Both the position numbers and the translations under genes were made by a program. Positions 54,427 to 64,000 of a DNA stretch of 64,000 nucleotides are shown here, one piece after another. Below the pieces are notes generated by a model. It saw only the letters and a list, made by a program, of their open reading frames with translations, ran no database searches and had not been told where the DNA came from. The stretch comes from Spongilla lacustris (lineage: Eukaryota > Porifera > Demospongiae > Spongillida > Spongillidae): positions 5,824,386 through 5,888,385 of the forward strand of contig OX442436.1 in the NCBI GenBank assembly GCA_949361645.1, written 5' to 3'. Position 1 is the first letter of the stretch. The number at the start of each line of letters is the position of its first letter.

Positions 54427-55571
54427 CAGGGGCGGATACAGGTAATTTTTAAGGGGGGGGGGGGGGGGGGGCACGGTTAATAAAAGTTAGAAAGTGGGCG
54501 TGGACCCTAAAAGGGGGTGGGTGCGGGCGCTAAGCGCGGAAGCTTTTGATACTATCTAAGTATTACTAGAAAGCATTAAAACTATGCTAGTTTTAGTGCT
54601 TTATTTATATGTACAATAAAAAATTGCACTACAAGAAAAGTATTTGCACCGTGCGGTTAGATGAGCAAATAGTTTCGGGCCTAAAATTGTTACGAAAAAT
54701 GCTTATTTATTATTAGCCATAATGCTTCATTTGAGTCATAAATAGCAAAATAGGGATATGTACTTTCATTGTGATATAAGGCGCCGGCCGAGGTTGGTTA
54801 ACTTGGTTTCACGCAGCAAAAAATTGTAAGAAAATCAACGATTGTATGTGCATGCAGGCTGCATGTAATCAGTCTGCATCAGTATGTATAGATGTCAGAT
54901 CACTTGTAAAATCAAGTCTTGATTTGCGGTCTTCTTTTCATTTTTTTTGCTGTGTTCCTCTCCAACAATAGGCGATAAATATGCATACTACAGTGAATAT
55001 GCATCCGACACAATATATTGGGTACTACAGGCAGAGAAAATATATAATCTTTGCTACAGGTAACAACTGTTCGATGTTAACGCAGGACCTACATGTGGCA
55101 GATCGACATCAATGTTATGATACCGTCTGCGTAACTGCTCTAGCATCAATCAACCAACCACAAACCACACCCGGTTAGGTATGAAAACGATATGCGCTAC
55201 AAACGCTGTACATGACCGATCAGATCGCTCCGCTATCAGTGTGCGCTTGAAAACACAAGAAAACACTCAGATTATTGAAGAATTAACGAGTAACGTGCCA
55301 CGTCATGTGAATATAGTGGGATTATTGAATTTGGGGGGGGAGGGGGGGGGGGGGGGCCAGTCTCCCCGGTGCCCCCCCCCCCCCCCCCCCCCCAGATCCG
55401 CCCCTGTCAGTACATGTATCAGCGCTGTAGCTAACCGCGGCACTGTTTCGTGCGGTTATAATCGCACGCGGTACGCAAAATACACTCATGAATATTTAAT
55501 GAGTCGTCCGGAAGGGGGGGGGTACGTGCCCCCGGTGCCCCCCCCCCCCCCCCCCCCCGGATCCGCCACTG
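54427..55571. mobile_element. 1.15-kb hAT-like element inserted beside the gene 3 start codon, 5-bp duplication ATCGT
   Basis: Left end CAGGGGCGGATACAGG, right end GGATCCGCCACTG; ATCGT at 54422-54426 and 55572-55576. Inner poly-G/poly-C tracts at 54452-54470 and 55538-55557. A second related end (AGATCCGCCCCTG with poly-G and poly-C, 55334-55407) suggests a nested or rearranged copy. No transposase. Confidence 0.8.
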
Positions 55572-55579
55572 ATCGTGTG

Positions 55580-57480
55580 CTTGCTAAGCTTACAGTGTGC
55601 GTTGCAGTAATATACAGATATGGCTGGTCCCCAGACTTGCGTATTTATCGCCACGCGCGCTTGTCACGTGTGTGATTTTATTATTAAAAATAATAATTAA
55701 AAACAAAGCACATGGACAGATATGTTTGCTCTACATATAATCAAACATTTGTACCTCAGACCAATAAACTGATCAATCTGCTCAGTACGTACCGGGTTAA
55801 ACGTGACTGAGAATATTATAACATCGGTCTCGTATATTCCTATTATCCTATATCTCATGTCTGTGTCCTCTTGGTCACTACAGGGGCTGCATGAGAATCC
55901 ATCTACATGTGTCTATGAAGTCAATAGCTGTAAAATGCTTTAACGAGTGCGTCATTGCATGCATTGTATCTTATACTAACTGAAGTTTCCTTGTATAGAC
56001 ATCCGGCACTTTAATTTCTTGACCCTGTGTGTGGGTATGTGTTTGTGCATGCTTGCATATATATAAGGTATAAAAACTAACTTTTTGTCAAATATATGTA
56101 AACATTGGATAGTTGTGTAGGTGCTAATTGATGTGTTGTTATAATTATTATCGGGAGCCGAGCCTACCTGCAAGACTACCTAAGTCACCTGACACCAAAT
56201 ATTCCCTTGAAAAATCAAAAGAGTGCAATACAGTGTGTATAGATTAGAAGCAGTACTGCCACAAATCCTGCTAGACCTTGCGACTTGTGACCCTAGATCT
56301 GTGGCAGCCATATCGTTCGGTTCGCTGTAACTACTTTTCTAGTAACTATGCTTTTAGTATAGAGTTGCGTTTTATTTTGCGTGCACGGTGTGCATTAGTT
56401 AGACGTAGCTCTGTTGGCGAAGGTATAGAGGGATTGACCAGTACATACATCCTGTATAGTACAGCCGCTCGCACCTTTCGATCGCGGTAAGACTTAATTA
56501 GCCACGCACATGTAATCTAATTCATTGGGGCCAAGGGGGCCCAAAGACTCCGCCCCTGGATTCATTGTAGAGTAGAGGGATTGGAAACGGAACACGTGTC
56601 AATGTGTCATACATTAGTGTAGTATCAACACCTTCTTAGCGACCACCTTACCTTACTGGACAGATATTTGTCTAGTTTGAGGCTTTCTCTTGTGTCCTGA
56701 GACTTGCTTTTAAAAGTCAAGCAGTATGGATAGCGCTTCTTGACCACAGTCTGGTAAAACTTTCATGCAGTCCCATTTACAGTGCAAGGATCTCGTTAGA
56801 GAAACACAGTGCACTCATACTGACATGCATCAAACTTTTCTCTGACAAATTGCATGCAATATTCTTTGTCCCCATGCAATCACGCGAGTAACAACCTTTA
56901 CTCCCACATCTTGAAACTGAGGAACTCTGGGCAATCTACTGGCTAGGTGCTACAACCATAGTTAGTCTCTTAAACTATCTCTACTACAACGACAGCAATC
57001 TTAGACTTACATGTAGTGGGCTCTGCAAAATAACTGACCATAAGCAGGGCCTAGTTTAATTTGATGATGAATGCAAGCGCTGGAAAATTGGCGCCACCAA
57101 TCAGATTCGAGTCTTTTGTTTTTTTTTGTTTTTTTTTGTTTGTTTTTTTTTGCATGCATGTGATGTAAATAAATAGATAAGGCTATAACTGTGGAATTCA
57201 CACCTCAGGTAATGGCGAGGCCGGTATTCTTAGTAACTACATGTATAAGCAAGCTATTAGTGCAAAAAAATCTGGCTTTCCTTTGAAACGTGAAGCCGTA
57301 AGATACTCCCGCTGTTTGGTTCAGTTAAACTGTCAGTGATTCGCATATCGCTATATCTTTTTCAAAAGTACTAATCTATATGTAGCCCACTAATTGTTCC
57401 CACGCTACGTTGGCACCATAGGCGTCGGCCGGGAGATATGATCTATTAATATATAGTGGTAATATAATGACTCTGATTAT
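55580..57480. other. No gene recognised
   Basis: AT-rich sequence. A T-rich GTTTTTTTT tract occurs at 57117-57151. No convincing ORF, exon or repeat. Confidence 0.5.
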
Positions 57481-57492
57481 TACTGAATACTT

Positions 57493-58513
57493 CGGGGGGG
57501 GGGGGCAAAGAAATCAGTACGAGACCCCATCGTCCAATACTGTAGAGGTTGTAGAGAGCCGGATTACGAATCTGTTTTTAGAATAAAAATCTGACTTCAG
57601 GAAAAAAAGTGACAGGGCATTTTTAAAAGGGGGCGGAGGGCCACTAAAATAACATCTTTAAAACAAAAAAATTTGCGTGTTTTGGCGATTTTTTGTTTCG
57701 CGTCCGATTTACATGGGAGTAGAACGAATATGTATTTCCCAGTCATAGGACCTCGCTGGGACACCTCGTTATCGCTATGCACCTTCTACAGCACCGCGGA
57801 TCGACAAAAGCATTTAACCCCACACGCGCCCACTCACGGTAGTTTTTAATTTTGTTAGCAATGGATTGCGAAAGGTGTGCCGCATGGCAAGTACTTAAAA
57901 AGTAATCAAATTGATAATTGATAATGTACGACGACACTATGATTCCGATTCGTGCAAAAGAAAGACTGCATGTGCAGCAGCCGCAATAAGCTTTCAGGCA
58001 TCGCAGCCTCCTGATAAGAGGCAGCGGCTCCTGTGCACGAGCGCTACGACTACCGGTACTGCTTCTCCCGAGGAACGCTCTACTTGCGATGAATCCTTTG
58101 CTAGCAATGATTCCTGAGCACAACAGGGAGTGTACGACAGTATGTGTGGAGCTACCACTATTTTGACCACATGCAGTCAGTGCACCCAAGTCAAACATTG
58201 ACAGAGGAGGAGGTTCTAAAGTATGCTCTACGTAAAGAAGAGTACGTAGGAGTGCTTGGGAAGGAATATGCAGCAAAGGATCAGGGGAGGAGGCTTGCCA
58301 TGGACCTCACCAAGTTGAATAGTGATGCTACTTCAGTTACCAACCCAGCTCTCTTTTGGAGCAAAGTGCAGGACAGGTGATTATATATTCATTGCTAAGC
58401 TGTTTCTTTGTGCAAATTTGTGGTTACATGTGAGGGCTTAGGGTGGTGGGTACCCTTTTACGGGGATGGGTGTTTACAAAAACTTTTTTGCCCCCCCCCC
58501 CCCCCCCCCCTCG
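57493..58513. mobile_element. 1.02-kb element with 8-bp duplication GAATACTT, poly-G/poly-C ends and a two-part ORF
   Basis: The left end CGGGGGG...GCAAAG and right end TTTTTTGCCCC...CTCG are inverted; GAATACTT flanks both (57485-57492 and 58514-58521). Inside, 57857-58117 (CERC finger remnant, then PDKRQRLLC) and 58144-58380 (YVGVLGKEYAAKDQGRRLAM, VTNPALFWSKV) are homologous to 39824-40373. An 8-bp duplication fits hAT. No catalytic domain is seen, so probably non-autonomous. Confidence 0.75.
58144..58380 (+). CDS. Conserved element ORF (LGKEYxAxxQGxRL ... TNPxLFW)
   Basis: 79 codons, open, with strong similarity to the block at 40216-40373. Its conservation between two copies argues that it was once a functional protein part. 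Family not recognised. Confidence 0.4.
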   Translation: MWSYHYFDHMQSVHPSQTLTEEEVLKYALRKEEYVGVLGKEYAAKDQGRRLAMDLTKLNSDATSVTNPALFWSKVQDR

Positions 58514-58782
58514 GAATACTTATCATTAATTCGTCATGTTACAAAGTAGGAGGAGATTTGGATGATGCCTAATGCATTTCATTTTTGATCTTTCAATGAA
58601 AAACATAAAAGTATCGTTGGAATGTAGAGTTTTGCCTCTTTCCAATGTTATAATATAGTGTTTAAATCACAATTTAACAAAACAACTAATAGCCGACACG
58701 CATTGAATTGTGAGTGATCTGATGATTACATTATATTATACTTGCTCGTGACTAAATGATATTCGGTATTGATGCGGCTTAC

Positions 58783-59226
58783 TGATTGGACGAATGACGA
58801 CTGTAGCACTCTCAACTTTTGTAGCGTTGTAGCAAGTATACACCCCGCCGCTGCTAATACTCGAGAGAGATATGTTCAAAATGCCGCCATGAGTGTTCTT
58901 GAGCGACCTATTATTAAAATACCAAACTTCTTCCATGTTAGAATTGTCACAGGCACAATAAAGTATGACGTAGGCGCCGATCAATTCTCCGACTTCGCTC
59001 ACAGCCGTATCGTTCGAGTAGAACGGGGCATCTTGAACTATGTCACATGACTGCCCGTTGGTTCCTATTGAATTAAACAGTATTAATAACAATTCAAACG
59101 TCACCAGTAGCGGTAGTTAGGGCGATATCCTTCATTTAATTTGCGAAATACGGACCCCGCACCAAACTCACCTGTACGGGCACCAAAGATGGCGAACAAG
59201 ACAAGCGTGAGGAGTAAAAAGGCCAT
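58783..59226 (-). CDS. Orphan or alternative 5' exon pair: signal peptide plus Ig domain, paralogue of gene 3 first exons
   Basis: Exon 59172-59226 encodes a signal peptide (MAFLLLTLVLFAIFGAR) and ends at GTGAGTTT; exon 58783-59064 encodes one Ig domain (AYVILYCACDN ... GGVYTCYNAT) and ends at a GTAAGC donor, phase 1. Both match 54360-54423 and 53948-54229, and the frame is intact. No further exons are found between here and the element at 58513, so it is either a duplicated orphan fragment or an alternative first-exon pair splicing into gene 3 (phase-compatible with 54229 or 50914). Confidence 0.75.
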
Positions 59227-59239
59227 CGTCACATACTAG

Positions 59240-60900
59240 CACCTCACCAAATAATCTACCGTGTTATATATTCTTATATAATCTTAGTACCGCAATCTAT
59301 CCCCCCAATTTAAATAAAAAGGCGCATAAGTGGCTCCATCCGCAGCTGCGTCCGTTGGGTCTGGAGCCGAGACTACGCTTTCCCGAGATGGAACAGGGCC
59401 AACAAAAATCAATGCCCATGTGGTGCCAAGCAGATTAATGCAATTGGATCGGGTTCAACTAAATCTACAGGGTGCTTCACAATCGTAAATTAGATAATTA
59501 ACTGGTTATTGTAGAAAAATCATATATCATATCAGTGCATGCAGTACAGCGCGCACGCAGCAAAAGGAGACGCTGTTGATATTATGGTTAATTAATTAAT
59601 GATATACATGTATCAGTTTTAAAAAACCCTCAAAAACCCCAAGTATGAATAAAAAATAGCGCACAATCAGTCATGCCTACATAAAAACATGCACACAAAA
59701 AATGTGCCTGTGTGAAATGTACTATTTCAACATTGAATATTAAAGGCTTCATTGCTTTTCGCTGTATTTAGTTACTTCACATCCGACCGTAGGATGCTAT
59801 TTCATTGGCGTACGTATCTTGGTAGGTACTTTAATAAATTTTTGAAAATGAATGAAACTAGAACTTTTATGCCTAGCCTAAAAGAGCAAATTGATTGCAT
59901 CAAAAATATGCTTTTGCCACGGAAAACAGATAACTATTTCAAAAGTTATAACGCTTCAAACATTGCGTCGCGGGTGACTAACAATGTATGCAATGTGAAT
60001 GGACCGCGATATAAAAAACTGACTTCTCCATGCAGCTACTGTAAAAGTGTTCAAGATAATTATGCCATAATTGCATAAAATACAACATAGGTACTCTTTA
60101 TAAGGTTCACAGGGTCAAATACACATTACATCTAATAGATGTAGGTATGTTACAACACGCCCACAAAATGGCGCCGATTTTTGGTCAATGATGCTGTTTT
60201 AATGTTTTACGGGACGGACGAGATACCCCCTTTTTGACAGCCTTTTTTGATCTATGCTATATAACCTTTAAAAAAGTAGCACCGTGTTGTTGTAGATGAC
60301 AGTTTGAAGTCTCGTTAAGAGTCTTAACTAAGTCAAAAGAGTTTTGCTCTTCGATATACAAATAATCGGGACGAATATGATTTACAAATGTTTCACGATT
60401 TGCCCGAAAACGGGCGCAGACCTTGGCGAATGATAGATAGACTGGAAGTATATTGTCTAGTCCACGTTTTGTGTGATTTTCAAGCAAATTTAATGCCCCG
60501 CCGACCCCTTTCTACTTCCCGCAGGAATATGATCGATATCAATATGTATAATGTATCGTGTAACGATCACACGCATGCCTCATTCAGTCATTGCCTGATG
60601 CCATGAAATCAGAATAACATACATTTGTATGACTATTCACTAAACATAGCACAGAGCTAATTATATATTTATTCTTTCTGCAGTTTTGTGAGTTATTGGA
60701 TCTTTCTGTGATCACTGTGACAATTGGACTCAGTCCCATGCAACATAAAGATCCTGACAACTTCAACTTGTTGCTGTGGTGCACAATCAGTAGTTTGTAC
60801 AATAGGCCTTTGTGTCTATGGATTGTTCTTTTGACTTAGGGCGCAAGCCAGCCAGAGATTGTGTGTATATGCATCGTTCTGAGGGTGCAAGCCAACCAGA
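59240..60900. other. No assured gene; one weak ORF
   Basis: An open stretch at 59752-60078 (+) reads SLKEQIDCIKNMLLPRK and is lysine/asparagine-rich. A minus stretch at 60257-60487 is similar in quality. No family recognised for either. Confidence 0.25.
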
Positions 60901-60921
60901 GATTGTGTTTATTAAGTGTAT

Positions 60922-61554
60922 GTAGGCATTTTCAAATTCGTTGGATTGCAACGATTTTTGCATCATTAAAAAGCTTTTTAAGAGTAGTTTTGAAAAATTT
61001 CTGTGTGGTACGGTGAAGAAGGTCAACTGAAACAAGGTTGTATACAGTGGAAAATTAAAAACTGAGGAGAAAAACACATGTCGTGGCGTATTGGAAGCAA
61101 AATGAAACGTAGGATGATGCTGAAGACTTAGAACTGACCAAATACGAACTTGTAGCTGATGTTGTGTGTATTGTTGTAATGAATTCCTATGTAATGTATG
61201 CATGCATGTATACACGTATGCATTGTTAATGGTCATAACTAACAGTCGTCTGTTAGCAAACTTTAGTATTGCATGGCATACATGATTTGTTGACGCCTAT
61301 TTCGTTTTCACATCTTGTAAACTGTTAACGGTATAGGGTTTCAAAATCCGGTCACAAAAAAGTTGCGCATGTCCATTGAAATGTATATGGCGCAAATTTA
61401 CGTGAAATTCGCCACTTTGAAAAGTCGTAACTCTGTAACGTTTCATCACAGAACGACGAATCAGATATTTTTCAAAACTACTCGTATAAAGCTTTTTAAT
61501 GGTGCATAAATCTTTGCAATCCAATGAATTTGAGAAATCTTGTAACATACCTAC
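60922..61554. mobile_element. Foldback-type element, about 630 bp, arms about 80 bp
   Basis: Left arm GTAGGCATTTTCAAATTCGT with TTGGATTGCAACGATTTTTG, and the right arm in inverse orientation (CAATCCAATGAATTTGAGAA) with AAAGCTTTTTAA and AAAACTACTC conserved. A related end (GTAGGTATGTTACAA) is at 60143-60157. Confidence 0.65.
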
Positions 61555-62089
61555 TGATCTAAATTTAGCCGGGTATCTCATTATACATGTATAATCTAGC
61601 TGCCAATACGGCAATAGCCCGTATAGCGATATCATAATGTTCTCCCCTATTCATCATTCTTCCAATGTGTAATAATAACTTGAGACTTCTTTGATTGATT
61701 TACACATATATGTCCATTGTATAGCACATTTTGATGATCCACATATATACCATATATAGGTGTTCAATATACAGACCATTAATAACTGATCACGCCCATA
61801 GCCATTGAGACATCATGTCAGGAGAAAGCTTGACCATCACCTTAGGCAGGCATCGGGAGAGTGCAATGCCTACTCTTACTTGCTACAAAGGTTATCAGTT
61901 GCAGTACAATGTGGAAATGCTGCTTCTATATTATGGATTCCATGCAGTGGTAGACTTTTTTCTGTATCTTTTTACTAGTATAGTTACATAGTGTGCATTG
62001 TTTATGCTTACCTTTATTATTTTATTATTACAAATAACTGAAACGTTGGATAAAACGCTTTAATAATATTACATAAAATTATTTCACTT

Positions 62090-62198
62090 CACAGCAAAAA
62101 AAGTTTAGTGAAACGGCCAACTATATCACTCCAAATCCTGATTCTGAGTGATATAGTAAGCCGTTTTGAGTGAAATCCACCAAACTTTTTTTGCTGTG
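62090..62198. mobile_element. 109-bp hairpin MITE
   Basis: CACAGCAAAAAAAGTTTAGTGAAACGG pairs with CCGTTTTGAGTGAAATCCACCAAACTTTTTTTGCTGTG; ACTATATCACT/AGTGATATAGT close the stem. Confidence 0.8.
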
Positions 62199-62199
62199 T

Positions 62200-62453
62200 T
62201 CCTTTTCTGCCACACCTTGCAACTTCCTTTCTATCTTCCTCCTTTTCCTCCTTGAACTGTTCTCCTCCTTTAGAATCTTATCTTTAAGTTGCTGATCTTG
62301 CAATATAGAAATGTTGTGTTCGTGTTGTTTACAAACTAACTTTACTCTCTGAGCTTGTCTGATGCAAAATATATTTTCTTGCTTGTTCCGAGATTGTGCA
62401 CACAACCACTGCATTGTTCCATTAATTTTACATCTTATGTATGTTTCCGTCAT
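62200..62453 (-). other. Basic, possibly coiled-coil ORF fragment
   Basis: The open frame includes KDKILKEENSSRRKRRKIER, highly charged and helical. It could be part of a decayed element protein; no domain recognised. Confidence 0.25.
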
Positions 62454-62459
62454 TTAGCA

Positions 62460-63850
62460 TTAGGTGCTTTTCTATAAAGGTAATCAGCCAGACCAAGGGT
62501 GCATTGTGTTCAGCAAACATACTTGGTGAACAATGGATGGTGATAGATGAGCTAAAGTACCTTCAAGTTAGCCATGCAACTGTGTCTATATTACACAAAT
62601 TACACCTTTAAGTAGCTAGTGTACTATAATATCTATTATCTTATCTTATCTTATTCTGTTGTAGCATGCAGAATTTTGTACTTCAAGGTTCAGGGAGAGC
62701 AGTAATTTTCAAACCTGCCATTTGATCCAAAGCTAGTTACTTCAATAACTGGGCATATGCTGGTTATGGGTAGATGTATTTCTCAATGTTACTGCATAGC
62801 TAGGATACACTAACATGAAAATGTTGTCTTGAAAAATACTTTGTGTGGGCACCATCCTATTTTTATGATTGAGCTGTTTTTAATGATATGGCGGTCCATG
62901 CTGTACAATACTTTCCATAACTAACGCGTGCCTTGACGAATTCGGTGCGTATTAAATAAAACTCTTAGACACATAAACAAAACAGATAGTCTATGCGTTG
63001 AAAATACAAAAAAGAAGTTTAATTCCCAAGGCTCTAACACAGAAATACCAGGTTAAGCATTATTATGTCAAGCTCTAAGCAATCCAACAGTAAACACCTG
63101 TGCCGATAAATGGACCCTTGGGCACCATCCAAAGCTCATGAAATTTTATCCTGATATAGGCTAGGACCTAATAAATATGGGAAACGCTTCCTCAAGTGAG
63201 TGCTTTAAGAATCTAGGGAATGGCTAATCGCGACCGATTACCATGGAAATCAACGAGGCACACAAAATAACGCCGTATGCTGGCTTACATTTAGATACCA
63301 ATAGTGTATCGGGCAACCCCTTTTGTTCTGTATTCTAGCAATAAAGTCCTAAATACCTTGCAAACAACTTTACAAAGTACGCGTCTTCTTAAGCACTCGT
63401 AGAGAAATCCTAAATACGGTCACAATTTTCGACGAGATTTAGATCACCAGTTTCCGCCTACGCAAACGCAATTTATTAAAGTACCTAATCTTGGGGACAT
63501 TATGTAGCAGCTTCCACCATCATCATCATCATTCAGTGCGTACTGGCATTAGCGACGACCTTGGTTGCGTGTGTATTCAGAAAGCAGAAGGAAGGCAGCC
63601 ATCTTGATTATGTTTTCGGATACAGCTTAAAGAGTAAATAAATTTCAAATGTTAATAACTCGATCGGCAACAGAAATAGTATCTTGATTCAGAGGTTTGA
63701 ATTTATTAATGAACTAGATAACTAGTTACGGGTTAACTAATATTGTAATAATCAATATACGTCAGTAGCTGTAGCTTTTGGTGGCACTGGTCGTGGCTGA
63801 GAGCCTAGCTCTCTCAGGAAGATAAAGACTCCTGACGTTACAATGGCAAT
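62460..63850. other. No gene recognised
   Basis: AT-rich, with short ATCATCATC microsatellite near 63520; nothing else supported. Confidence 0.5.
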
Positions 63851-63852
63851 AG

Positions 63853-63945
63853 GTGGCAGAGATAACCTACACATCTATCTCCTGGCAGAGATAACCTACA
63901 CATCCGTCTCCTGGCAGAGGTAACCTGCACATCCATCTCCTTCAG
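63853..63945 (+). repeat. 30-bp tandem repeat (GGCAGAGATAACCTACACAT), about 3 copies
   Basis: Three diverged units ending near the window edge. Confidence 0.85.
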
Positions 63946-64000
63946 TCCCTACCACCTACAAAGGATGTGGCTACATTAGCTCTTCACTGCAAAGTGTTTA

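Overview
This is a eukaryotic, metazoan genomic window. I read it as most likely a sponge (demosponge). That is an inference from compact introns of about 40-250 nt, tandem immunoglobulin/fibronectin-III (Ig/FN3) receptor genes with almost uniform phase-1 introns, very dense minisatellites, foldback elements and hAT-like elements, and a mixture of transposons typical of sponges and cnidarians. Nothing in the window is prokaryotic, and no tRNA or rRNA was seen. There is one assembly gap of 200 N (23810-24009).

Layout. 1-2085: decayed Ty3/gypsy pol fragment. 2085-5379: remnant of a Polinton/Maverick-like or related element with genes on both strands, ending in a truncated DDE integrase. 5578-13300 (+): receptor gene 1 (three Ig, FN3 domains, TM, tail exons). 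One of its introns holds a complete 3.65-kb TIR transposon and a 1.17-kb CCCCT satellite. 13400-14400: two minisatellites. 15094-15373: foldback element. 16728-17382 (+): receptor pseudogene. 21208-23787 (-): receptor gene 2a, cut by the N gap. 24150-24435 (-): partial zinc-finger gene. 24763-25018: MITE with 9-bp target duplication. 27899-30991 (-): receptor gene 2b, complete. 31.7-40.9 kb: a transposon graveyard (hAT-like, mariner-like and foldback elements, and a retrotransposon with restriction-like endonuclease). 41726-54423 (-): receptor gene 3, complete. 57.5-59.2 kb: an 8-bp-TSD element and a second signal-peptide/Ig exon pair. 59.3-64 kb: little recognisable content apart from a foldback, a hairpin and a short tandem repeat.

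The central system is a local family of type I membrane receptors. By hand-splicing, gene 2b gives an open frame of 815 residues and gene 3 one of 1352 residues. Both have consistent GT/AG sites and phases, and exon lengths that sum to a multiple of three. All family members end in short cytoplasmic exons carrying paired tyrosine motifs: YGEI-x7-YEVV in genes 2a, 2b and the pseudogene, and YGEI-x8-YDVV-x9-YGEV-x8-YEEV in genes 1 and 3. This is the layout of an immunoreceptor tyrosine-based activation motif (ITAM), with V in place of L/I at some positions. The tails are reached through tiny exons of 10 nt or 24 nt.

The genes share exons in mosaic fashion: gene 1 has FN3 exons of the gene-2 type and a TM/tail of the gene-3 type. 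They have undergone tandem duplication (19937 onward versus 25545 onward), inverted duplication and internal Ig-pair duplication. This pattern suggests a rapidly diversifying recognition or adhesion receptor cluster signalling through SH2-type partners. The functional reading is inference; the exon structure and motifs are seen in the sequence.
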